A stretch of DNA of 40,575 nucleotides, taken from the NCBI GenBank assembly GCA_031257105.1, contig JAIRPG010000096.1:1-40575 (forward strand). The letters are read 5' to 3'. The notes beneath the pieces are model-generated. The model worked only from the letters and a program-made list of their open reading frames with translations. It did no database searches and was not told the origin of the DNA. The stretch comes from Treponema sp. Lineage in GTDB: Bacteria; Spirochaetota; Spirochaetia; Treponematales; Breznakiellaceae. The translations under genes and the position numbers were made by a program. This document shows, piece after piece, positions 15,251 through 22,383 of the stretch (within the stretch, counting starts at the first letter, position 1; the number at the start of each line of letters is the position of its first letter).

Positions 15251-15949
15251 ATGATTATCGCCGTTGACGGAATCGACGGTACGGGAAAAGGCACGCAGTG
15301 CGGGCTATTACGGGCCGCTTTGGAAGGGAAAGGCAAACAGGTCAGGATCGCCTCGTTTCCCTGCTACGCATCTTTTTTTGGTGAAATGATCTCCGAGTAT
15401 CTGAATGGCGCCTATGGTTCCCTGTATGCGGTAAACCCTAAGCTCATAGCCCTTCTTTTCGCCATGGATCGGAAAGACTTTTTTGAAAAATACGAACCTT
15501 CCCAGGACAATATGCTGATCCTTGACCGGTATGTGCTTTCAAACATGGCGCATCAAGGGGTCAAACTCCCGGCGCCGGAACGTTCCCTGTTTTTCGAGTG
15601 GCTCAAAAACCTGGAATACGGCGTAAACCGTATCCCGTATCCCGATATTTCTCTTGTCCTGGACATGGACGCCGCCCTTTCGGTCAAAAATGTGGCAAAA
15701 AAGGAGCGGCGCTCTTATACCAGCCAAACCTATGATCTGCATGAAAAAGACGCGGCGTATCTACAGGATACCCGGGCGCTGTTTCTGGAATTGGCCGGGA
15801 GGGAAAACGCGGCGCTCATCCGCTGCGACGACGGGAACGGAAACCTAAAAAAAGAAGAAACTATCGCGTCCGAAATCGCCGAAACCGTATTGAATAGGTT
15901 AGACGGAGACGCAAAACGGAGGAATATATGGGCGCCTTACGGCTGTTGA
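15251..15949 (+). CDS. tmk: Thymidylate kinase family protein
   Basis: 232 residues. P-loop GIDGTGKGT (7-15), the nucleotide-binding block LDRYVLSNMAHQG (91-103) that corresponds to the DRY...S..A.QG motif of dTMP kinases, and a lid region with KKERRSYTSQ. It should phosphorylate dTMP to dTDP using ATP. Length is slightly above the usual 200-215. Only the G10 tract precedes the ATG as a ribosome site. The last 22 bp overlap hisG, so the gene leads a tmk-hisG-hisB-hisH operon. A related nucleotide kinase function is possible. Confidence 0.82.
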   Translation: MIIAVDGIDGTGKGTQCGLLRAALEGKGKQVRIASFPCYASFFGEMISEYLNGAYGSLYAVNPKLIALLFAMDRKDFFEKYEPSQDNMLILDRYVLSNMAHQGVKLPAPERSLFFEWLKNLEYGVNRIPYPDISLVLDMDAALSVKNVAKKERRSYTSQTYDLHEKDAAYLQDTRALFLELAGRENAALIRCDDGNGNLKKEETIASEIAETVLNRLDGDAKRRNIWAPYGC

Positions 15950-16782
15950 TACCAAAGGGACGGATCTACGATAATATCGCGGGGCTTTTTACAGATGCGG
16001 GGTTTCCCATCGGACTGGCCGACCGGACATACCGGCCCGTAATCGGCGCGGACTGGCTGGACGCGAAGATCATGAAGCCTCAGAATGTGGGGGAACTGCT
16101 GGAACTGGGGAGCCACGACGCGGGCTTCACCGGCGTCGACTGGCTCCGGGAAAGCGGCGCCGATGTGGAAGAAATCCTGGATCTGGGCTTCGACAAGGTG
16201 CGGATCGTCGCGGCGGTTCCCGCGGGACTGGACGAAGCCGCTTTGCGAAAAAAAAAGCTCGTGGCGGCTACCGAATACGTGAACCTCGCCGGACGGTGGC
16301 TCCAGACCGCGGGCTACGATTATCGTATCCTCAGAACTTACGGGGCCACCGAAGTCTTCCCCCCAGACGACGCGGACATGATCATCGACAATACCGCCAC
16401 CGGCCAGACCCTGAGGGACAATGGGCTGCGAATCGTGGATACCGTTATGGAGTCTTCCACCAGGTTCGTGGCCTCTAAAACAGCCCTCGCCAATCCCGAT
16501 AAACGCCGCCGCATTGAAGAGCTTGCCATGCTCTTTCATGCGGCGTTGGATGGCCGTGAGATGACGATGCTGGAAATGAACGTCACGCAGGCGCGGTTAG
16601 ACGCCCTTGTGAGAGGGCTCCCCAGCATGAGAAGCCCCACCGTTGCCCCCCTCTTTAACGATGCAGGCTTTGCCGTGAAGATAGCCGTCAAAAAACGGGA
16701 TGTGCCCGATCTCATCCCGCGCTTGAAGCAGCTCGGCGCCGCCGATATTGTGGAATATGACCTGCGGAAGGTCGTCCCCTAG
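15928..16782 (+). CDS. hisG: ATP phosphoribosyltransferase, long form
   Basis: 284 residues, the first enzyme of histidine synthesis, joining ATP and PRPP. N-terminal LLIPKGRI, the middle-domain GFTGVDWL, and the PRPP-binding block ADMIIDNTATGQTL are visible. The C-terminal 75 or so residues form the extra ACT-like domain of the long form, which normally binds histidine for feedback inhibition and works without HisZ. GAGGAATAT precedes the ATG. It overlaps tmk by 22 bp and is followed by hisB after 11 nt. Confidence 0.93.
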   Translation: MGALRLLIPKGRIYDNIAGLFTDAGFPIGLADRTYRPVIGADWLDAKIMKPQNVGELLELGSHDAGFTGVDWLRESGADVEEILDLGFDKVRIVAAVPAGLDEAALRKKKLVAATEYVNLAGRWLQTAGYDYRILRTYGATEVFPPDDADMIIDNTATGQTLRDNGLRIVDTVMESSTRFVASKTALANPDKRRRIEELAMLFHAALDGREMTMLEMNVTQARLDALVRGLPSMRSPTVAPLFNDAGFAVKIAVKKRDVPDLIPRLKQLGAADIVEYDLRKVVP

Positions 16783-16793
16783 GAGGAGCGCTT

Positions 16794-17396
16794 ATGAACA
16801 GAACCGCCGGAACCGCCCGAACCACAAAGGAAACCGATATACGGATCAAGATCAACCTGGACGGACGGGGCGATGCGCGGCTGGATTATCCCATCGGCTT
16901 CATGGCCCACATGCTGGATACCTTTGCCCGGCACGGGCTCTTCGACCTAGAAGTATCCGCCAAGGGCGATCTGGAGGTGGATCAACATCACCTGGTGGAG
17001 GATACGGGTATCGTCCTGGGGCTGTGTTTTGCCCAAGCGCTTGGGGAAAAACGGGGGATACGCCGGAACGGAAGCTGCCTATTCCCTATGGACGAGACGC
17101 TGGCAAGAGCATCGGTAGACCTTTCCGGTAGACCCTTCCTGGTCTTTGAGGCCGCCCTTTCGGGGATTCCCCTCATCTCCGCGTCTTCTTTTCAGACCGA
17201 TACGGTAGAGGACTTCTGGCAGGGCTTTACCTCCGCCGGGGGAATCGCCGCCCACCTGGATATCCTCCGGGGGAGGAGCGATCACCACAAGATCGAGGCC
17301 CTCTTCAAAGCCGCCGCCAGAGCCCTCAGAGACGCGGTGGAGCCCGATCCCCGGTCGGCGGAGCTCATCCCTTCCACTAAGGGGGTACTCGTATGA
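16794..17396 (+). CDS. hisB: Imidazoleglycerol-phosphate dehydratase
   Basis: 200 residues, the single-function bacterial form. It carries the manganese-binding motifs HHLVED and DHHKIE plus FMAHMLDTFARHG near the N terminus. It dehydrates imidazole glycerol phosphate. AGGAGGAG lies 6 nt before the ATG, the best ribosome site in the operon. The N terminus opens with an imperfect 9-bp repeat encoding TAGTAR. The stop overlaps hisH as ATGA. Confidence 0.94.
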   Translation: MNRTAGTARTTKETDIRIKINLDGRGDARLDYPIGFMAHMLDTFARHGLFDLEVSAKGDLEVDQHHLVEDTGIVLGLCFAQALGEKRGIRRNGSCLFPMDETLARASVDLSGRPFLVFEAALSGIPLISASSFQTDTVEDFWQGFTSAGGIAAHLDILRGRSDHHKIEALFKAAARALRDAVEPDPRSAELIPSTKGVLV

Positions 17397-18010
17397 TCGG
17401 CGTACTTAATTACGGCGCGGGTAATATCGGCTCGGTAATGAACGCGCTGGCCCGGCTGAACGCTCCCGCTCGCTTTGTCCGGGGGCCCGAAGAACTCTCC
17501 CTTTCCACATCCCCCTTTGAGAAGCTCCTCTTCCCCGGTGACGGCCATTTCGGCGCGGCTATGGAATCGCTGGAAACATCCGGTTACGCCTGCGCCCTGC
17601 GGGAATGGCTTGGGGCCGATAAACCCTTCTTGGGCATCTGTATCGGCCTGCAAGCGCTCTTCGACTCCTCCGAGGAAGCGCCGGAAAAAAACGGCGTAAG
17701 CGTCCGGGGACTCCAGATCATCCCCGGTACGGTACGGCGTTTCCCCGGGCGTAAGGTTCCCCTGATCGGCTGGAACCGGACTACCGCCCGCCCGGAATCC
17801 CGGCTTTTCCGCGGCCTGCCCGAAGGTTCATTTTTTTACTATATCCATTCCTATTACGCCGCCCCCGACGATCCCGGAGTGGCCGCCGCTCAAGCGGAGT
17901 ACTACCTTTCCTATTGTTCCGCAGTGGAGCGAGGCGCTCTGGCGGCGGTGCAGTTTCACCCGGAGAAGTCCGGAGAAGCGGGCCTCCGGTTGCTGCGGAA
18001 TTGGGTATAG
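17393..18010 (+). CDS. hisH: Imidazole glycerol phosphate synthase, glutaminase subunit
   Basis: 205 residues of the class I glutamine amidotransferase family. NYGAGNIGSV at the N terminus, the nucleophile in GICIGLQ and the FHPEKS His-Glu pair complete the catalytic triad. It passes ammonia to HisF. The start overlaps hisB (ATGA). Neither hisF nor hisA follows; the sugar transporter begins 149 bp later, so the pathway is split in this genome. Family names agree with position beside hisB. Confidence 0.93.
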   Translation: MIGVLNYGAGNIGSVMNALARLNAPARFVRGPEELSLSTSPFEKLLFPGDGHFGAAMESLETSGYACALREWLGADKPFLGICIGLQALFDSSEEAPEKNGVSVRGLQIIPGTVRRFPGRKVPLIGWNRTTARPESRLFRGLPEGSFFYYIHSYYAAPDDPGVAAAQAEYYLSYCSAVERGALAAVQFHPEKSGEAGLRLLRNWV

Positions 18011-18070
18011 CCGGCTGCTCCATCCATCGTTCAAGAGGAATTTTTTTACCTTTTTGCGTAAAAAATTGAC

Positions 18071-18100
18071 TGTACAGCCTGAAAAAAAAGAAACTATACT
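18071..18100 (+). promoter_or_regulatory. Candidate promoter of the mgl operon
   Basis: TATACT at 18095-18100 with TGTACA 18 bp upstream (18071-18076). A better -35 match, TTGACT at 18066, is too far away (23 bp). Just upstream an AT-rich dyad, TTTTTTAC against GTAAAAAA (about 18042-18065), may mark the end of the his operon. The leader would be about 52 nt. Confidence 0.4.
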
Positions 18101-18158
18101 TAATCCTAAGATCCTTTGAACCAAAGAAAGATCGTAAAATGTTTTTATGGAGGAATTT

Positions 18159-19256
18159 ATGAAAAAGATCGCCTTAGGATTGGTGGTGCTTTTTGCGGTA
18201 TCCACCCTTGCGTTTGCGTCAGGCAGCACCCAGAGCAAGGGAGGAGGGACATCCGGCAGCGCAAGCGTCCGGATTGCCCTGCTCATGCGGAACATGGACG
18301 AGCAGTTCTTGAAAGACTACTCCGACAACATTAGAAAGCTGGCGGCGGCAAAGGGCGTAGACCTGAACGTGCAGGATGCCCGGAGCGACAATGCGTCCCA
18401 GCTTACCCAGCTTGAAATGCTGCTGAACCAGGGGTTCAAGTATTTCGTTATTATCCCCGGCGTTTCCGAGCTTTCGGAGTCGATGAATCCCCTTATCCAG
18501 GAAAAGGGCGGAGCGGCGGCGTATTCCAACATCCAGCCCACCGCCGCCTCCCTCAAGGTGGGGAAGAACTTCTTCTTCGCGTCTTCTCCGGAATTCGTGG
18601 GCGGACGTTACCAGGGCCAGCTTATCGCGGACTACTTTGACAAGAACCCCGCCAAAGCGCCGGGTAAGACCCTTAATCTGCTCCAGATCAATGGTCAGTT
18701 GGGGCATCCCGCCCAGGTCAATCGCCGGGCAGGACTTATGGCGGAGCTTGAAACACGGGGCTACACGGTAAACATCATCGCCGAAGATACCGCGAACTGG
18801 TCCGCCGATCAGTCGCAGCAGAAAATGGACGCATGGATCGCCGCGTTCAAAGGCAAGTTTAACGTAGTCGCCGCCCAAAACGACGACATGGCCCTCGGCG
18901 CGGTGCAGTCCCTCATCCAGAACGGCCTCGTCAAAGCCGACGCCGACGACGGCACGATCCTCCAAGTACCGGTATTCGGCATCGACGCCACCCAATCCGC
19001 GATCAACTCGATGAAGAAGAACGAACTCTACGCCACAGTGCTTCAGGATGCGGTGGGCCAATCCGCCGCCGCCTTTGATGTAATCTACCAGGTCGCCACC
19101 GGCGCTTACAAAGCCGGTAACACCGCCGGGGGAACTCCCGCAGCTACCGCCACGATTGACGAAGCGCCGGCAAATGACGCCTCCATCATCGGCCAGTGTT
19201 ACCTGGTCCCCTTTGTGCCGGTAGACAAGGATTCCGACTACTACAAGACGCACTAG
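18159..19256 (+). CDS. mglB: Sugar ABC transporter, periplasmic substrate-binding protein
   Basis: About 365 residues of the MglB/RbsB periplasmic binding family. Signal peptide MKKIALGLVVLFAVSTLAFA, with no lipobox cysteine, then VRIALLMRNMDEQF, typical of the first strand of these proteins. GRYQGQL, QINGQLGHPAQVNRRAG, and AQNDDMALGA line up with conserved ligand-site regions. I start at the ATG at 18159 because GGAGGA lies 5 nt upstream and the signal peptide begins there; an ATG four codons earlier overlaps the ribosome site. The B-A-C order matches galactose (mgl) operons, but the sugar is not proven. Confidence 0.87.
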   Translation: MKKIALGLVVLFAVSTLAFASGSTQSKGGGTSGSASVRIALLMRNMDEQFLKDYSDNIRKLAAAKGVDLNVQDARSDNASQLTQLEMLLNQGFKYFVIIPGVSELSESMNPLIQEKGGAAAYSNIQPTAASLKVGKNFFFASSPEFVGGRYQGQLIADYFDKNPAKAPGKTLNLLQINGQLGHPAQVNRRAGLMAELETRGYTVNIIAEDTANWSADQSQQKMDAWIAAFKGKFNVVAAQNDDMALGAVQSLIQNGLVKADADDGTILQVPVFGIDATQSAINSMKKNELYATVLQDAVGQSAAAFDVIYQVATGAYKAGNTAGGTPAATATIDEAPANDASIIGQCYLVPFVPVDKDSDYYKTH

Positions 19257-19314
19257 GAGGGAGTAGTAAGGGGGTAGGGTGACAACACCGCCCCCTTCCC
19301 CAAACGGAGAAATC

Positions 19315-20904
19315 ATGGAAAAAGCGGCGTACGTTCTTGAAATGCTGGAGGTAACAAAGCGGTTTCCTGGCGTTTTGGCCCTGGATAAGGTGAATTTCCA
19401 GGTAAAACCCGGAACAGTACACGCATTGATGGGGGAAAACGGCGCGGGTAAGTCCACGCTGATGAAGTGTCTCTTTGGCATCTACCGCATGGACTCAGGT
19501 AAAATCGTGTTGAACGGTGTAGAACGCCGGTTCAACAGCGCCGCCGATGCCATGCGCGCCGGGGTATCCATGATTCACCAGGAGTTGTCCAACGTTCCTG
19601 AGCGGTCTCTTGCCCAGAATCTCTGGCTGGGCCGCGAACCGGTCAACAAAATCGGCCTTATCGATCATCAAAAAATGATCCGGGACACGAGAAGCCTGCT
19701 CGAAAGCCTCAAGTATGACTTCAATCCCGCCGCCAGAATGAGTAGCCTTTCCATCAGCCGGCAGCAAGCGTGCGAAATTGCCCGGGCGGTTTCCTACAAC
19801 GCTTCTATCGTGGTGATGGACGAACCAACCTCATCGTTAACCGAGAACGAAGTGGCCCACCTCTTCGATATCATCAGAAATCTCCGCTCTCAAGGAGTGG
19901 CGATTATCTATATTTCCCACAAAATGGAAGAGATCTTCCAAATAGCCGACGCCGTTACGGTCATGCGGGACGGCAGGACTATCGGTACCTACCCCAGCGC
20001 CGATCTCTCCGGCGATAAGCTCATCTCCCTCATGGTGGGCCGGGATATAACCCACCGTTTCCCCCCGGTGGAATCGGTGGTGGGCGAAGTATGCCTCGAG
20101 GTTCGCAACTTGAGCGCCCAGAATCCCCGTTCGTTCAGAAATATCAGCTTTGAACTTCACCGGGGAGAGATATTGGGCCTCGGCGGACTCGTGGGCGCCC
20201 AGCGGACGGAACTGGTGGAATCTATCTTCGGCATAAAACCGGTGGCCTCCGGGGAAGTGCTGGTCAAAGGCGCGGCGGCCAGACCGGCCAGACCGGCTAG
20301 ACCGGCTAGACCGGCTAGACCGGCGTCAAGTCGTACTGCCCGGGCCGAAGGACTCGCCGTTTTGAAGAAGCTGAGCCCCGAATACGCCATCCGGGCGGGA
20401 ATTGGATTGGTCACGGAAGACCGGCGCAATACGGGGATCTTCCCCCTCTTGAGTATAACGACCAATACCACCATCCCCTCCCTGGGAAATTACCGCAACA
20501 GAATCGGGCTTTTGGATCACAAACGGCTTACCGACGCGGCGGTTTCTCAGAACCAGCAGCTCCGTACCAAGACCCCTTCCATGACCACTCAGATACAGAA
20601 CCTTTCCGGGGGAAATCAGCAGAAGGTGATCCTGAGCCGCTGGCTTATGACCATGCCGGATATTCTCATCATGGATGAGCCCACGAGGGGCATCGATGTG
20701 GGGGCTAAGTACGAGATCTACACCATCATGGCGGAACTGGTAAAGCAGGGAAAAGCCATCATCATGGTTTCCAGCGAGATGCCGGAGCTTATCGGTATGA
20801 GCCACCGGGTGCTGGTACTCTGCGAAGGCCGCTTAACCGGTTCGCTGCGTAAAGAAGAAGCCGACCAAGAGGCGATCATGCGCTACGCCACTATGTTTGC
20901 CTAG
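19315..20904 (+). CDS. mglA: Sugar ABC transporter, duplicated ATPase subunit
   Basis: About 529 residues with two fused ATPase domains, as in MglA/RbsA. The first has Walker A GENGAGKST (40-48), the signature LSISRQQ and Walker B VVMDEPTSSL. The second has the usual degenerate P-loop GGLVGAQRTE, then LSGGNQQK and MDEPTRGID. It powers the permease encoded next. The protein is longer than the usual 500 or so because of an RPA repeat insert (residues 323-337) in the second domain. I chose the ATG at 19315 (GGAGA 6 nt before) over a GTG at 19279. Confidence 0.92.
   Translation: MEKAAYVLEMLEVTKRFPGVLALDKVNFQVKPGTVHALMGENGAGKSTLMKCLFGIYRMDSGKIVLNGVERRFNSAADAMRAGVSMIHQELSNVPERSLAQNLWLGREPVNKIGLIDHQKMIRDTRSLLESLKYDFNPAARMSSLSISRQQACEIARAVSYNASIVVMDEPTSSLTENEVAHLFDIIRNLRSQGVAIIYISHKMEEIFQIADAVTVMRDGRTIGTYPSADLSGDKLISLMVGRDITHRFPPVESVVGEVCLEVRNLSAQNPRSFRNISFELHRGEILGLGGLVGAQRTELVESIFGIKPVASGEVLVKGAAARPARPARPARPARPASSRTARAEGLAVLKKLSPEYAIRAGIGLVTEDRRNTGIFPLLSITTNTTIPSLGNYRNRIGLLDHKRLTDAAVSQNQQLRTKTPSMTTQIQNLSGGNQQKVILSRWLMTMPDILIMDEPTRGIDVGAKYEIYTIMAELVKQGKAIIMVSSEMPELIGMSHRVLVLCEGRLTGSLRKEEADQEAIMRYATMFA
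20281..20325 (+). repeat. In-frame 9-bp tandem repeat in mglA
   Basis: Five units of AGACCGGC(C/T/G) encode RPA five times (residues 323-337), followed by an SSRTARA tail. It sits in a surface-loop position between early strands of the second ATPase domain. Confidence 0.92.
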
Positions 20905-20927
20905 TGTCTGTCTATAATGTGGACAGA
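20903..20927. repeat. Minimal A-type palindrome between mglA and mglC
   Basis: AGTGTCTGTCTATAATG then TGGACAGA: a left arm of palindrome A joined to a short right arm (TCTGTC/GACAGA stem). It starts inside the mglA stop codon and ends just before the AAGGAG ribosome site of mglC. Confidence 0.75.
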
Positions 20928-20938
20928 AGGAGAAGTTT

Positions 20939-21931
20939 ATGAAAGAGTTCAAGCCGAAAGAACTGTTGAGTAAGTACACGACCTTTGCGACGTTTGTTTT
21001 TTTGGTGTTTGTTCTGGGAATACTGACCAAAGGCCAGGCCCTCACCTGGGATTCCGTCAAAACCCTGATCATCGCCGAAGCGGTTCGGGCTTTCGCGTCG
21101 TTGGGGGTGGGAATGATCATCATCACCAAGGGCATCGACCTCTCTATCGGCTATGTGGTGTGTCTTACCGCCTCGGTAGCCGCGTCTTTTGCCCAAGACC
21201 CCGCCCTGCCCACGGCAATCTACCCCGGCGTAAGCTTCCCCCTGATCGTGCCGATCCTCGCGGGCATTCTCGCGGGGGGAGTTTTTGGGCTCTTTAACGG
21301 GCTTTTAGTAGCCTATGGAAAGCTGCCGCCGTTCATCGCTACCCTCGGAACCATGGTCATCGCCCGTGGTATCCAACTCATCTATACAAAGGCCGCCATT
21401 GTAAGCTCCCTTACTCCGGCTTTCAAAGCGATAGCCCAGACCTCAATCGGCCCTAAGGTCTTCCAGATTCCATTATTGGGAATTTACGTGGCGTTTATCA
21501 CCGTTGTAATCTGGGTACTGTTGCGGCATACCAAGCAGGGAACCAACTTCTACGCTATCGGCGGTAACGCCCAAGCGGCGCGGGTGGCGGGGATCAACGT
21601 TGAGCGGGATCTCGTCTGTGTGTATCTTTACGCCGGTCTCTTGTACGGCTGCGCGGGGGTGTTGCTGGCGAGCCGGCTGGCCTTGGCAAACGCCCTCACC
21701 GCAAACGGCATGGAACTTGACGCTATTGCGGCGGTTACCGTGGGCGGCGTGTCCCAGAACGGCGGCGTGGGAACCGTAAGCGGCATGATCGTCGGCATCT
21801 TTACCATGGGACTTATCAACTACGGGATGAGTTTTCTAGCCATCGAATCCTACTATCAGTACCTGGTGAAAGGGGGCATTATTATCGTCGCGGTATTCTT
21901 TGACATGAGAAAGTACGCGAAACGGGCGTAG
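20939..21931 (+). CDS. mglC: Sugar ABC transporter permease
   Basis: 330 residues with about eight to ten membrane segments, of the MglC/RbsC family. Hallmarks are ITKGIDLSIG after the second helix, FIATLGTMVIARG in the middle and GGVSQNGGVGTVSGMIVG near the end. It forms the inner-membrane channel of the mgl importer. AAGGAG lies 7 nt before the ATG. The 34-bp gap from mglA contains a palindrome that could fold next to the ribosome site. No terminator is obvious before the convergent ParB-like gene at 21979. Confidence 0.92.
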   Translation: MKEFKPKELLSKYTTFATFVFLVFVLGILTKGQALTWDSVKTLIIAEAVRAFASLGVGMIIITKGIDLSIGYVVCLTASVAASFAQDPALPTAIYPGVSFPLIVPILAGILAGGVFGLFNGLLVAYGKLPPFIATLGTMVIARGIQLIYTKAAIVSSLTPAFKAIAQTSIGPKVFQIPLLGIYVAFITVVIWVLLRHTKQGTNFYAIGGNAQAARVAGINVERDLVCVYLYAGLLYGCAGVLLASRLALANALTANGMELDAIAAVTVGGVSQNGGVGTVSGMIVGIFTMGLINYGMSFLAIESYYQYLVKGGIIIVAVFFDMRKYAKRA

Positions 21932-21978
21932 CCCCTTCTTGTAGCCTCCTCGTAGCCTCTCTCCCGCCCCTGCCCCCT

Positions 21979-22371
21979 TCAACCGCCGATCTTAAAGAGC
22001 CGCGTAAAGAGGCCCGCGACCGCATTCCAAAGGCGGCGGAAAAAGCCGGGGTGCTTCAGTTTATATATCCGCCGTGTCGCCTGGGCAATTTCCAGCGGGT
22101 TAAAGTCGCGGCGCTGGATATTTTCCTCAACTTCGTATTCCAGTTTTGCCAGCTTTCCCGGAAGATCCACCACCGTAGCGTTGATAGTCCGCCAGCCCAG
22201 AGAACGGGCCGCCTCGAGCCGCCTGCCCCCGGCGATAAGCTCGTTCTTATTGCTCACCAAGATGGGGCTAATCTGGCCGAACCGTTTCATACTCTCCGCC
22301 AGGGCGGCAATGTCTCCGAGTTCCTTACGAATCCGCTTTTTGACGATAATAGCTTCTAGAGGTATCTGCAT
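21979..22371 (-). CDS. Stand-alone ParB N-terminal (CTPase-like) domain protein with amphipathic tail
   Basis: 130 residues, much shorter than ParB (about 280-300). The three ParB nucleotide-pocket blocks are present: GQISPILV (32-39), GGRRLEAARSLGW (48-60) and ENIQRRDFNPLEIA (83-96). The helix-turn-helix DNA-binding domain and dimerisation domain are absent. Instead residues 110-128 can form an amphipathic helix, with Phe, Leu, Trp, Val and Ile on one face and Arg112, Arg113, Arg124 and Lys127 on the other. GGAAG precedes the ATG, which is 12 nt after the PBP stop, so the two are co-transcribed. Role unknown; a membrane-associated CTP switch is my inference. Confidence 0.78.
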   Translation of the reverse strand: MQIPLEAIIVKKRIRKELGDIAALAESMKRFGQISPILVSNKNELIAGGRRLEAARSLGWRTINATVVDLPGKLAKLEYEVEENIQRRDFNPLEIAQATRRIYKLKHPGFFRRLWNAVAGLFTRLFKIGG

Positions 22372-22383
22372 TTTTTCTTCCGG

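Noticed and set aside
18066-18071. TTGACT as the -35 box of the mgl operon
   Set aside because: The only good -10 (TATACT at 18095) is 23 bp away, too far for a normal sigma-70 promoter.
18219-19481. 420-codon minus-strand frame opposite mglB
   Set aside because: Shadow of the binding-protein gene, which has a signal peptide, ribosome site and family motifs.
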